Shown here: positions 35,076 through 43,914 of the stretch, in pieces | How the letters are laid out: each line of letters opens with the position of its first letter | Numbering within the stretch: position 1 is the stretch's first letter | Assembly (NCBI RefSeq): GCF_947492555.1 | Contig: NZ_CANLNE010000002.1 | Coordinates: 177,501 to 241,500 of the forward strand | From: an uncultured Roseobacter sp. | GTDB taxonomy: Bacteria; Pseudomonadota; Alphaproteobacteria; Rhodobacterales; Rhodobacteraceae | Direction of reading: 5' to 3' | Length of the DNA stretch: 64,000 bases | Program-made: the position numbers and the translations under genes | The notes under the pieces: generated by a model | Seen by the model: only the letters and a program-made list of their open reading frames with translations | Databases searched by the model: none | What the model was told of the DNA's origin: nothing

Positions 35076-35773
35076 CCGCGCCCTTGGTGACCATCCTCGA
35101 CGACGAACCGGCCATCCGTACCATGCTGACCGACGCGCTGGAGGAGGCAGGCTTTCGCACGCTGAGCTTTGCACGCGCGCAGGCCTTCACCGCGGCGCTG
35201 GCGCAGCATCAACCGGACGTCTGTCTTGTCGATCTGTCGCTGCCCGACACGGATGGCCTGACGCTGGTGCACAAGCTGGCGCTGGAACAGGGGGCTATTG
35301 TCATCATCATCTCCGGCAGGGCACTGGTGCAGGACAAGGTGACCGGTCTGGAACTGGGCGCGGATGACTACATCATCAAACCCTTCGACCCGGCAGAGGT
35401 CGTTGCCCGCATCCGGGCCCGTTTGCGCACCTCGAAGCCCGCAGCCGCAGCGGGCCAGATTGCCCGCTTTGCCGGGTGGCAGGTGTTTTTCGACCAATAT
35501 CTAATAGAGGATTCAGAGGGGAAACAAACGCCCTTTTCCCACGCAGAAGGTGAAGTACTCCGGCTGTTTCTTGAAAACCCCAAACGGTTGATCAGCCGGG
35601 CGCAGATGCAGGACCATCTGGGGGGGGCGGCCAGCGAAAGCTTTGACCGGGCGATGGACGTGCGCATCTCTCGCCTGCGCACCAAGCTGCGCGAAGATCC
35701 GAAGAACCCGCAGCTGATCAAAACGATCTATGGCGCGGGCTATATTTTCCTCGGTGACGTCGCTTGGAGCTGA
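35072..35773 (+). CDS. OmpR-family response regulator
   Basis: 233 residues. A receiver domain (ILDDEPAIRTML at 8-19, phosphoacceptor Asp54 in CLVDLSLPDTDG, Lys in IIKPFD near 110) is joined to a winged-helix DNA-binding domain (LISRAQMQDHLGG, then VRISRLRTKLREDPKNPQLIKTIYGAGYIF). The ATGA overlap with the hybrid kinase gene makes the pair a cognate two-component system. Targets are not shown, but the divergent acyl-CoA ligase and transporter genes are the obvious candidates. Confidence 0.93.
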   Translation: MTAPLVTILDDEPAIRTMLTDALEEAGFRTLSFARAQAFTAALAQHQPDVCLVDLSLPDTDGLTLVHKLALEQGAIVIIISGRALVQDKVTGLELGADDYIIKPFDPAEVVARIRARLRTSKPAAAAGQIARFAGWQVFFDQYLIEDSEGKQTPFSHAEGEVLRLFLENPKRLISRAQMQDHLGGAASESFDRAMDVRISRLRTKLREDPKNPQLIKTIYGAGYIFLGDVAWS

Positions 35774-35787
35774 GTGCTGGCAGACAG

Positions 35788-35812
35788 CAGGTAGGGAGGG
35801 CTTCAGGCCACC
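35788..35812. repeat. REP-like intergenic repeat, copy 3
   Basis: CAGGTAGGGAGGGCTTCAGG then CCACC, directly before the stop codon of the convergent amidohydrolase gene. It matches copies at 25848 (reverse) and 51691 with few changes. Confidence 0.6.
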
Positions 35813-37012
35813 TTAGCGCCGTAGCCCGACGGCCTGCGCCAAGACCTTCAGACCGGTCACCAGATCCGCTTCACAGGTGTCTTCCTCGAACGCATGGCTG
35901 ATGCCATCAATCGACGGCACGAACAGCATGGCAACCGGCATCAATCGCGATAGATTGGTGGCGTCATGCAAGGCACCGGATGTCATTCTGCGCCAGCTGT
36001 CCGGCACAATGGATCGTGCCGATTGCACCAGAGCGTCTTGCAATCCCGCATCCATGGCCACCGGCTCCAACCCCAGCATCGGCCCGTAAGAGAGCTGCAT
36101 TCCGCGCTGCACAGCAACTTCCTGCGCCGTCTCGCGGATGATCTGTTCCATGCGCTGTAGCCGGTCGGCATCGGCATCCCGCCACTGCATCGAAAACACC
36201 GCCCGCCCTGGCACGATCGAGGACGCATTGGGGTGCAGGCTAACATGCCCAATAGTCCAGACCGTCTGCGGGGTCACCACGTTCTGAAACCGCTCATTCA
36301 ATAGCGTGTTGAAAGCTGACACAGCCTGAAACGCATCCCAGCGCAGTGGCATCGGGGTTGTGCCAGCATGGTTTTGCTGCCCCTCAAAGGTGAATTTCAT
36401 GTCGCGAATACCAACGATATCCGTGACCACCCCGATTTTTTCTCTGCTTGTGTCCAGCGTGGGGCCCTGTTCGATATGCATCTCGATGAACCCTGTAAAC
36501 TGCGCGGGATCAACCTCGCCCGTGACCATATCCGCCATGACCTGCCGCGCCTGTGAAAGCGGAACGCCCGCGTGATCCGTCAGCGCATCTGCCTGCCTCT
36601 GCGACATGTGGCCTGACCAAACCGCAGATCCCGTGGTCACGCCAAAACGACCTTCTTCATCCTGAAAGGAGACAACCGAGACAGGCGGTCCATCATTTTC
36701 GCGCGCGGCGCGGGCAATCTCCAATGCGGCAATCACGCCAAGGGCGCCATCCAGCCAACCGCCTTCGGGCTGGCTGTCACTGTGCGAACCCAGCAGAAGG
36801 GACGGACCTTCGGTCAAGCCAAACAGATTGCCCATGGGGTCAACCGCCACCTGCAATCCGGCTGCGCGCATCTGGTCTGCCAGCCACCGCCGCGCGGCCA
36901 CATCGGCCTCCGAGTAGGCCGGGCGCACAACACCCTTGCCGACGCCCGCGGCTCCGAAGGACCGCAGCTTGTGCAGATCAGCGAGAAAACGATCAGGGTT
37001 CACCATGGACAA
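35813..37012 (-). CDS. Zn-dependent amidohydrolase (N-carbamoyl-L-amino acid hydrolase / allantoate amidohydrolase type)
   Basis: 399 residues of the M20-like hydantoinase/carbamoylase family. The metal site [27 protein letters not shown] at about 77-103 gives His and Asp ligands, and [19 protein letters not shown] and [18 protein letters not shown] are characteristic of the family. The C-terminal [10 protein letters not shown] completes the site. Members remove the carbamoyl group from N-carbamoyl amino acids, allantoate or ureidoglycine. No other purine or pyrimidine breakdown genes are near, so the substrate stays open. Cytosolic. Confidence 0.9.
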   Translation of the reverse strand: MSMVNPDRFLADLHKLRSFGAAGVGKGVVRPAYSEADVAARRWLADQMRAAGLQVAVDPMGNLFGLTEGPSLLLGSHSDSQPEGGWLDGALGVIAALEIARAARENDGPPVSVVSFQDEEGRFGVTTGSAVWSGHMSQRQADALTDHAGVPLSQARQVMADMVTGEVDPAQFTGFIEMHIEQGPTLDTSREKIGVVTDIVGIRDMKFTFEGQQNHAGTTPMPLRWDAFQAVSAFNTLLNERFQNVVTPQTVWTIGHVSLHPNASSIVPGRAVFSMQWRDADADRLQRMEQIIRETAQEVAVQRGMQLSYGPMLGLEPVAMDAGLQDALVQSARSIVPDSWRRMTSGALHDATNLSRLMPVAMLFVPSIDGISHAFEEDTCEADLVTGLKVLAQAVGLRR

Positions 37013-37121
37013 ATACGCTCCGGTTTTTGGCGATCCTAGGTGCCGTCACTGGAAAGGAGAAGATCGGCCTCCTGTCAGAAACGGGCATCAGCAGGCCGTA
37101 GACCCGATCAAAGGAGCCTTC

Positions 37122-37304
37122 ATGATAAAATACGACTATCCCAACGGAACATACTGCTACCGCGCCTTGCACACAACGTATGCGGTTTACACCAACGCAG
37201 ATGGCAAGCTGATCGCCCGGGCGGAAAAACCGGACCGTTCGGATATGTACAAATTCGAAATCACCGGCTTCGAGCTTCTCAGCCCGGGTGAGCGCTACGA
37301 ATGA
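37122..37304 (+). CDS. small hypothetical protein
   Basis: 60 residues from an ATG with a good AAAGGAG site. Sequence begins MIKYDYPNGTYCYRALHTTY and ends LLSPGERYE; it looks like a small beta-rich soluble domain with tyrosines and no signal peptide. No family recognised. It is convergent with the formate dehydrogenase gene (12 bp between stop codons) and divergent from the amidohydrolase. Confidence 0.6.
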   Translation: MIKYDYPNGTYCYRALHTTYAVYTNADGKLIARAEKPDRSDMYKFEITGFELLSPGERYE

Positions 37305-37316
37305 TCGTGGTCGCGG

Positions 37317-40082
37317 CTATTCCGCCGCGACCTGCTTTTCCGCCTTCTCGACACGCACGGCGGAGAACTTGAATTCCGGGATCTTGCCATAAGGGTCAAT
37401 TGCCGGGTTGGTCAGAATATTCGCCGCCGCTTCGACATAGGCAAAGGGTACAAAGACCATATCGGGGGCCACCGCGCGATCCTCCCGCGCCATGATCGAA
37501 ATGCTACCGCGCTTGGTGGTCAGCACCACATGCTCGCCGGGCGCCACGTCCAGTTTGCGCAGCGTGGAGGGGTGCAGCGAACAGTTTGCCTCGGGCTCCA
37601 GACCATCCAACACCGCAGACCGCCGGGTCATGGAGCCGGTGTGCCAATGCTCCAGCTGGCGCCCCGTGGTCAGGATCATCGGGAATTCTTCATCCGGCAC
37701 GTCATCGGGGGCGATCACACTCGCGGGCGTGAACCGCGCACGCCCTTCCGGCCGCGGGAATCCATCGCCAAAGACAATCGCCTGACCGGGGTCTTCCGGG
37801 CTGAGCGACGGGTAGGTCACCGCGTTTTCGCCCATCAGCCGATCCCAGGTGATGTTTTCGAGACTGCGCATATTGTGCTTCATCTCCGCAAAGACATCCG
37901 CCGGGCTCTCATAGGTCCAGCCAAGGCCCAGCCGCTTTGCCAGTTCAACCTCGATCCACCAGTCTTCCCGCGCCTCACCGGGGGGCGGCACCGCCGGACG
38001 ACCCATCTGCACCTGCCGGTTGGTATTGGTCACGGTGCCCGATTTTTCGGCAAAGGCACTGGCCGGCAGGATCACATCGGCGAAATTCGCCGTCTCCGTC
38101 AGGAAGATATCCTGCACCACCAGATGATCCAGTTTGGCCAGGGCTGCGCGGGCGTGTTCCACATCCGGATCGGACATCGCCGGGTTTTCCCCCAGCACAT
38201 ACATGCCCTTGATCTTATCCTCATGCACCGCGTCCATGATCTCGGTCACGGTCAGCCCGCGTTCATTCGAGAAATCCGCAGAGCCCCAGACCTTGGTAAA
38301 GGCGGACCGCACACCGTCATCGGTCACAGGTTGATAGTCCGGCAGGAACATCGGAATGAGGCCCGCGTCGGACGCGCCTTGCACGTTGTTCTGACCGCGC
38401 AGCGGGTGCAGGCCGGAACCGGGCCGCCCCACCTGCCCGGTCATCAGCGCGAGCGAAATCAGGCAGCGCGAGTTATCCGTGCCGTGGATATGCTGCGACA
38501 CACCCATGCCCCAGAAGATCATCGCGGCCTTGGCACCCGCAAAAGTCCGCGCCACATCGCGCAGTACCTCCGCCTCAATCCCGCAGATCCGGGCCATGTC
38601 TTCAGGCGAGAAATCCGCCAGATGCGCCTTTTCAGCTTCCCAGTTCTCGGTATAGGCGTCGATGTACTGCTGATCGTAGAGGCCCTCCTCAACAATCGTG
38701 TGCATGATCGCGTTCAGCATCGAGACATCCGCGCCGGGGCGGAATTGCAGCATATGGCTGGCAAAGCGCTTCAATGCCTGCCCGCGCGGGTCCATCACAA
38801 TCAGCTTGCCACCCCGCTTGGTGAACTGCTTGAAATAAGTCGCCGCCACGGGGTGGTTCTCGATCGGGTTACACCCGATGGCAATCGCCACATCCGCGTT
38901 TTCGATCTCGTTGAAGGTCGCGGTCACGGCGCCCGAACCCACATTCTCCATCAGCGCCGCCACCGAGGATGCGTGGCAAAGACGCGTGCAGTGATCCACG
39001 TTGTTGTGTCCAAACCCCTGACGGATCATCTTCTGGAAAAGATACGCCTCCTCATTCGTACACTTGGCGGAGCCAAAGCCCGCAATCTCACGCCCCCGGC
39101 CCTTCATGCCCGCAGCGGCAAAATCCAACGCCTCTTCCCAGCTGGCCTCACGGAAGTGCTCGGACCAGTTGCCCGGGTCCACATTCAGCCCCTTGGCAGG
39201 CGCATCCTCGCGCCGGATCAGCGGCTTGGTCAGGCGATGGTCATGGTGGATGTAGTCAAACCCAAAGCGCCCCTTGACGCACAACCGCCCCTCGTTCGCC
39301 GGACCATTGATGCCCTCGACGTATTTGACCTTGTTGTCCTTAACCTTGAGCGAGACCTGACAGCCAACGCCGCAGAAGGGGCAGATACTCTCAACCTCCT
39401 TGTCGAAATCCGCGCTGTCGCCCACCTGGTTGTCATCCACGACCGTCGCAGGCATCAACGCTCCCGTCGGACAGGCCTGCACACATTCCCCACAGGCCAC
39501 GCAGGTGCTCTCGCCCATTGGATCCGCCATATCAAAGGTCGGGTACGCATCATGCCCCCGACCGGCCATGCCGATCACATCGTTGACCTGCACCTCGCGA
39601 CACGCCCGCACACAAAGCCCACACTGAATGCAGGCATCCAGATTCACCGACATCGCCACATGGCTGTCGTCGAGCAGCGGAATGCGCCCCTCCTCCAGCT
39701 TCGGAAACCGGCTCTCGGAGACGCCATTCAGCGCTGCCATCTCCCAAAGATGGCTGGACTTATCATGCGCCACCTCCTGCTCTGGCTGATCGGCCAGCAA
39801 CATCTCCACCACCATCTTACGCGCCCCTTCCGCCCGCGCGGAATTGGTCGTCACCACCATCCCCTCGGAGGGCTCACGAATGCAGGAGGCGGCCAGCGTG
39901 CGCTCGCCCTCAATCTCGACCATACAGGCGCGGCAATTCCCATCCGGGCGATACCCCGGTGCGGGCTTGTGACACAGATGCGGGATCACCAGCCCACGAC
40001 CGTTTGCGACTTCCCAAATGGTCAGACTCGCCTCGGCCTCAACCTGCTGACCGTCCAGCGTAAAGGTGATTTTGTCGCTCAT
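37317..40082 (-). CDS. formate dehydrogenase alpha subunit (molybdopterin, cysteine type)
   Basis: 921 residues from the ATG at 40082. N-terminal [2Fe-2S] domain (LCHKPAPGYRPDGNCRACM), NuoG-like histidine-cysteine segment, and two [4Fe-4S] sets (CIQCGLCVRACREV and CVACGECVQACP) lead into the molybdopterin domain with its own cluster (CPFCGVGC). The active-site segment is DHCTRLCHASS with cysteine as the likely Mo/W ligand, not selenocysteine. This layout is of NAD-linked FdsA/FdhF-type alpha subunits. No beta or gamma subunit, FdsC or FdsD gene is adjacent, so the partner must lie elsewhere. It would oxidise formate to CO2 in the cytosol. Confidence 0.92.
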   Translation of the reverse strand: MSDKITFTLDGQQVEAEASLTIWEVANGRGLVIPHLCHKPAPGYRPDGNCRACMVEIEGERTLAASCIREPSEGMVVTTNSARAEGARKMVVEMLLADQPEQEVAHDKSSHLWEMAALNGVSESRFPKLEEGRIPLLDDSHVAMSVNLDACIQCGLCVRACREVQVNDVIGMAGRGHDAYPTFDMADPMGESTCVACGECVQACPTGALMPATVVDDNQVGDSADFDKEVESICPFCGVGCQVSLKVKDNKVKYVEGINGPANEGRLCVKGRFGFDYIHHDHRLTKPLIRREDAPAKGLNVDPGNWSEHFREASWEEALDFAAAGMKGRGREIAGFGSAKCTNEEAYLFQKMIRQGFGHNNVDHCTRLCHASSVAALMENVGSGAVTATFNEIENADVAIAIGCNPIENHPVAATYFKQFTKRGGKLIVMDPRGQALKRFASHMLQFRPGADVSMLNAIMHTIVEEGLYDQQYIDAYTENWEAEKAHLADFSPEDMARICGIEAEVLRDVARTFAGAKAAMIFWGMGVSQHIHGTDNSRCLISLALMTGQVGRPGSGLHPLRGQNNVQGASDAGLIPMFLPDYQPVTDDGVRSAFTKVWGSADFSNERGLTVTEIMDAVHEDKIKGMYVLGENPAMSDPDVEHARAALAKLDHLVVQDIFLTETANFADVILPASAFAEKSGTVTNTNRQVQMGRPAVPPPGEAREDWWIEVELAKRLGLGWTYESPADVFAEMKHNMRSLENITWDRLMGENAVTYPSLSPEDPGQAIVFGDGFPRPEGRARFTPASVIAPDDVPDEEFPMILTTGRQLEHWHTGSMTRRSAVLDGLEPEANCSLHPSTLRKLDVAPGEHVVLTTKRGSISIMAREDRAVAPDMVFVPFAYVEAAANILTNPAIDPYGKIPEFKFSAVRVEKAEKQVAAE

Positions 40083-40280
40083 CGCACCCGTCTCCCACAA
40101 AATTCCGCCCGACTATAGCGACGGCGCATCCCCCACCGTAGCCCCAATCCCGACACCTCGCACAGGATTCACGGCAGAAAGTTTCCGATAAGAGGCACCT
40201 GTCTATTCATTGTTCCGCAAATATGCCCGCCGGAGGCACCCGCCCTTTCCACCGCGCGACCGCTCGCCTATGAAGAGCCA

Positions 40281-40934
40281 ATGTCTCACATCACTCTCAT
40301 ACGCCACGGTCAGGCCAATTCCGGTGCCCAGGATGAAGCCAGCTACGACAAGCTGAGCGCACTCGGCCATCAACAATCCGCCTGGCTGGGCACCCATCTG
40401 CGCAACCAGAATCAGCATCACGTACGACTCTACACCGGCACGTTGAAAAGGCATATTGAAACAGCCCGCTCCATGGACACCGGGCTGACGCCCACGCGGG
40501 ATGCGCGCCTCAATGAGCTGGAATACCTGACGCTGGCCCGCGCGCTGGAGGAAGAACACGGCATCCCCTTTCCAACCGATCAGGTCGGATTCACCACCCA
40601 TTTGCCACAGGTCTTCGCCTATTGGCAGCGTGACGAGATTGCGGGCGCGCCGGAACGGTTCAGCGATTTCGAAGACCGGGTGAGCGCCGCACTGGCAGAG
40701 ATCGCAGAAGGCGACGGCCCCGCGCTTGTGGTGACCTCGGGCGGGTTGATCTCCATGGCGATGCGGCAGGTACTCCGGCTCGACATCACGGCGATGGCGC
40801 AGATGGCACTGGCCATTTACAACACCTCACAACACCGGCTGTTCCCGATCGGCGGCACGCTGTCGCCCACCATGTTCAACGCCATTCCACATCTTGAAGA
40901 CCCGGACCGGCATTATGCCCAGACCCATGTTTAA
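40281..40934 (+). CDS. histidine phosphatase superfamily protein
   Basis: 217 residues of the phosphoglycerate-mutase-like fold. The catalytic LIRHGQA (residues 6-12), the YTGTLKRHIETAR segment with the second arginine/histidine pair and VVTSGGLISMAM (in place of the usual sxGxxI) are visible. Family members remove phosphate from small molecules or proteins; the substrate is unknown. It ends 9 bp before the GST gene in the same direction, suggesting an operon with the GST and the saccharopine-dehydrogenase-like gene. Confidence 0.85.
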   Translation: MSHITLIRHGQANSGAQDEASYDKLSALGHQQSAWLGTHLRNQNQHHVRLYTGTLKRHIETARSMDTGLTPTRDARLNELEYLTLARALEEEHGIPFPTDQVGFTTHLPQVFAYWQRDEIAGAPERFSDFEDRVSAALAEIAEGDGPALVVTSGGLISMAMRQVLRLDITAMAQMALAIYNTSQHRLFPIGGTLSPTMFNAIPHLEDPDRHYAQTHV

Positions 40935-40943
40935 GAGGATATC

Positions 40944-41564
40944 ATGATGCGTCTTTATTACGCCCCGCGGACGATTTCGATTGCTGTGGCCATCGCCCTG
41001 GAAGAAGCAGGGCTGTCCTATGAGCCGGTGCTTGTGGATTTCCAGTCCGGGGAGCAGAAAAAGCCCGAGTATCTGGCGCTGAACCCCAAGGGCCGCGTTC
41101 CGACGCTGGAGACCGATGCGGGGGCGTTACTGACCGAAACGGGCGCCTTGCTGGACTATGTCGCGGCCCTTGCACCGGGGGCCAATCTGGTGCCAGCAGA
41201 CCCCGAGCGGGCCGCCCAGATGCGCAGCGTGATCCATTTCCTCGCAGCGACGATGCATGTGAACCACGCGCATATGCGCCGCGGCGACAGATGGGCAACG
41301 CAGCAATCAAGCTTTGACGACATGGCGGCCAAAGTGCCCGAAACCATGACCGACTGTGCGCGCTACTTCACCAGCGACTGCCTTGAAGGCGACTATGTGC
41401 TGGGGGACAGATTCTCCATCGCCGATCCACATGCCTACATGCTGTGCAGCTGGCTCGAACGGGATAACGTGTCCCTGGATGACTTCCCCGAGATCAAGGC
41501 CTATCTGGCGCGTATGGCAGCGCGCCCATCGATCCAGGCGGTCACCGCCAAGGGCATGCTATGA
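40944..41564 (+). CDS. glutathione S-transferase
   Basis: 206 residues. The thioredoxin-like N-terminal domain (LYYAPRTISIAVAIALEEAGLSYEPVLVDF, then NPKGRVPTLETDAGALLTETGALLDYVA, with the Thr of LLTET contacting glutathione) and the all-helical C-terminal domain (YVLGDRFSIADPHAYMLCSW) fit the beta-class-like GSTs of proteobacteria. Two consecutive ATGs at 40944 and 40947 are both possible starts. The stop overlaps the next gene start (ATGA), so the two are translationally coupled. Confidence 0.9.
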   Translation: MMRLYYAPRTISIAVAIALEEAGLSYEPVLVDFQSGEQKKPEYLALNPKGRVPTLETDAGALLTETGALLDYVAALAPGANLVPADPERAAQMRSVIHFLAATMHVNHAHMRRGDRWATQQSSFDDMAAKVPETMTDCARYFTSDCLEGDYVLGDRFSIADPHAYMLCSWLERDNVSLDDFPEIKAYLARMAARPSIQAVTAKGML

Positions 41565-42622
41565 GCCAGCTGCATCTTTGGGTCCGGGCAGAACAGCGCA
41601 ACAATGAGACCCGTGTTGGACTGACGCCGAAAGGGGCCGCCTCCCTTTTGGCGACGGGTATGAAGGTCAGCGTCGAACACTCTCCCACGCGTGTCATCTC
41701 GGATGCGGCCTACGCCGACGCAGGGTGCCAGATGGAACGCCCTCACAGCTGGCCCGACGCGCCCGGGGACGCGATTATCTTTGGCCTCAAGGAACTGCCC
41801 GAGGACGGCACGCCGCTGCGTCACCGCCACATCATGTTCGGGCACGCCTTCAAGGGGCAGCCTGCCGGGTTGCGCCTGCTGCAGCGTTTCAAGGCGGGCG
41901 GTGGCACCTTGCTGGACCTCGAATACCTGCTGGATGACGAAGGGCGCCGGGTGGCGGCCTTTGGCTATTGGGCCGGGTATGCCGGGGCGGCAGTGGCGCT
42001 GAAGTGCTGGGCTGCTCAGCAATCCGGCAACATTGCGGGTCCGATCACGGCGTATGACAGCTCCACCCACTTGCTGTCCAAATTGCAGGCTGATCTGGTT
42101 GCAACGGGCAGCCACCGACCCAATGCCCTGATCATCGGCGCATTGGGGCGCGTCGGCAAGGGCGTTGCCGATCTCTGCACGGCCATGGGTGTGGCGACCA
42201 CCAGGTGGGACATGGCGGAAACTACTTCGGGCGGTCCCTTCCCCCAGGTGCTGGCGCATGAGCTGTTTTTCAACTGTGTGCTGGCACGTCCCGGCACGCC
42301 GGTCTTCGTGCCGTCAGATGCGCCAACCCGCCCGCGCAAGCTCAGCGTAATTGGCGATATCGCCTGTGACCCGGACAGCGATTTTTCCCCGATCAAGGTC
42401 TACGACAGGACGACAACCTGGGACGCGCCCGCCCTGCGTGTGCATGCCGAACCGATGCTCGATGTAACCGCCATCGACAACTTGCCATCAATGCTGCCGC
42501 TGGAGAGCAGCGAGGACTACGCTGAACAGCTCCTGCCGGTGCTGGCCCAGCTTGGGACACCGGACGCAGCCGTCTGGACCCGCGCCGCACAGACCTTTCA
42601 GGAACACGCCGCGCGTCTTTAG
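41561..42622 (+). CDS. saccharopine dehydrogenase (L-lysine-forming) like protein
   Basis: 353 residues following the fungal Lys1 family: N-terminal LWVRAEQRNNETRVGLTPKGAASLLATG, the FGHAFKGQPAGLRLLQRF region, GYAGAAVALKCWA, and a nucleotide-binding stretch ALIIGALGRVGKGVADLC. The C-terminal part holds SVIGDIACDPDSDFSPI. Known enzymes oxidise saccharopine to lysine and 2-oxoglutarate with NAD+. In bacteria such genes are used in reverse or in opine-like metabolism; the real substrate here is open. Last of the plus-strand operon; convergent with the SDR gene with a 4-bp overlap. Confidence 0.85.
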   Translation: MSQLHLWVRAEQRNNETRVGLTPKGAASLLATGMKVSVEHSPTRVISDAAYADAGCQMERPHSWPDAPGDAIIFGLKELPEDGTPLRHRHIMFGHAFKGQPAGLRLLQRFKAGGGTLLDLEYLLDDEGRRVAAFGYWAGYAGAAVALKCWAAQQSGNIAGPITAYDSSTHLLSKLQADLVATGSHRPNALIIGALGRVGKGVADLCTAMGVATTRWDMAETTSGGPFPQVLAHELFFNCVLARPGTPVFVPSDAPTRPRKLSVIGDIACDPDSDFSPIKVYDRTTTWDAPALRVHAEPMLDVTAIDNLPSMLPLESSEDYAEQLLPVLAQLGTPDAAVWTRAAQTFQEHAARL

Positions 42623-43350
42623 GAAAAAATCCGGAAATACAGCCAATCCGGCAGCAACTGGCTGCCCCGGAACACCAGCGAAAAAAGACGCGGGAAGCTC
42701 AGCTTGAACCGGTCGCTGTTCATATGTTTGAACATGTATTCCGCAGCCTCTTCTGGCGTCATCAAGAAGGGCATCTTGAAATCGTTCTTGTCGGTCAGCT
42801 GCGTCTTGATAAAGCCGGGATTGGCCACCTGCACCTGCACGCCAGTCTGGCGCAGATCGGCATACATACACTCCGCCAGCGACATGGTCCCGGCCTTGGA
42901 GGCGGTGTACCCAATGGACCCCGGCAAACCGCGAAAACCGCTGAGACTGCCGGTGATCACGATGTGGCCCGCATCCCGGCGCACCATGCCCGGCACGACG
43001 GCGCCCATGACACGCACCAACCCGGTGAAGTTGATATCCGCCATGGCGGTCGCCTGATCGGCATTCCATTCCTGTGCGGGAAAGGGCCAGTAGACCCCGG
43101 CCAGAAAAACGACGCCATCGACCGGGCCAATTGCTTCTGCTGCCGCCTTCACACTTTGATCATCAGCAACATCCACCGTCTGGTAGCTGCCGTCCGACGG
43201 CAGCGCCTCGACCAATGCCTTTAACTTGTCCTCTGACCGGGAGGAGACGATCACATGGGCGCCTGCCGCGCTCAGACGGGTGGCCAGTGCAGCTCCAAGA
43301 CCGTCCCCGGCCCCCACCAGCCAATACCGTTTTCCGTTCCAGTTTTTCAT
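42619..43350 (-). CDS. short-chain dehydrogenase/reductase
   Basis: 243 residues from the ATG at 43350. The NAD(P)-binding Gly motif is WLVGAGDGLGAALA (about 10-23), the active-site SER-Y-K pattern is ITGSLSGFRGLPGSIGYTASK (Tyr near 157, Lys near 161), and the C-terminal MTPEEAAEYMFKHM follows. Substrate unknown. Last gene of the five-gene operon (flavin amine oxidase, DUF1365, MFS, DUF3833, SDR) that sits divergently from rpoE-chrR. Rhodobacter has the same set in its singlet-oxygen regulon, which suggests a role in lipid modification under photooxidative stress. Confidence 0.9.
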   Translation of the reverse strand: MKNWNGKRYWLVGAGDGLGAALATRLSAAGAHVIVSSRSEDKLKALVEALPSDGSYQTVDVADDQSVKAAAEAIGPVDGVVFLAGVYWPFPAQEWNADQATAMADINFTGLVRVMGAVVPGMVRRDAGHIVITGSLSGFRGLPGSIGYTASKAGTMSLAECMYADLRQTGVQVQVANPGFIKTQLTDKNDFKMPFLMTPEEAAEYMFKHMNSDRFKLSFPRLFSLVFRGSQLLPDWLYFRIFS

Positions 43351-43910
43351 GTGATGTCCTTTGGCCGCATGGTGGCGACCAGTTCGGCAACCTTGATCCC
43401 GAACTTGCGAAACTGGGACCGGTTCATGATCGTGCCGTTTGGCGTCAGGTACATCCAGTCGACGGTGTTCAATACGTGCCCACCGGACCCTTCGGGCAAT
43501 CTGATCCGGTATCTCAACTGCACCGTCGGTCCGAGTTGCTGACCGGACCCCTCCCCCACCACATCGTCGGCCTGTGCACAGATCTTGCCGTGAGCGTCGA
43601 TCTGCAAATGCCACTCGCGGTCCTGAACGCTGCCATCGTCGTAGACAAAATGCTCTTTCATCGAGCCGGAGTTGCCCTCCCACGTGGCATCGAAATCTGC
43701 AACAAACCGGCTGCTGACCCGCCCTGTCGGGCCGTAAATGACGCCTTCGCAGAGGAGCGGGCCATTGAGATGCTTGCGGATGTCAAAGTCCGGTGTGCCG
43801 TCTTCGTAGTCTTCCGATTTTTGCGCTGCAAATCCGACGATGCGTTTGCAGAGCCAAAGGGCCACCAGAGCGGCCACGGCACCGAAGGCCAAAAACATCC
43901 ACTCAGTCAT
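43347..43910 (-). CDS. DUF3833 family protein
   Basis: 187 residues. One N-terminal membrane segment (MFLAFGAVAALVALWLCKRIVG) is followed by a soluble domain with IRKHLNGPLLCEGVIYGPTGRVSSRFVADF, DREWHLQIDAHGKI and LNTVDWMYLTPNGTIMNRSQFRKFGIKVAEL, the pattern of DUF3833 proteins. The fold is lipocalin-like by inspection of its strands, which would fit a lipid-related role, but no activity is known to me. Overlaps the SDR start by 4 bp and is closely followed upstream by the MFS gene. Confidence 0.82.
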   Translation of the reverse strand: MTEWMFLAFGAVAALVALWLCKRIVGFAAQKSEDYEDGTPDFDIRKHLNGPLLCEGVIYGPTGRVSSRFVADFDATWEGNSGSMKEHFVYDDGSVQDREWHLQIDAHGKICAQADDVVGEGSGQQLGPTVQLRYRIRLPEGSGGHVLNTVDWMYLTPNGTIMNRSQFRKFGIKVAELVATMRPKDIT

Positions 43911-43914
43911 GGTC

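Noticed and set aside
37530-40118. An 862-codon plus-strand open frame opposite the formate dehydrogenase gene
   Set aside because: The same antisense effect: histidine- and arginine-rich with no domain, while the minus strand encodes clear iron-sulfur and molybdopterin motifs.
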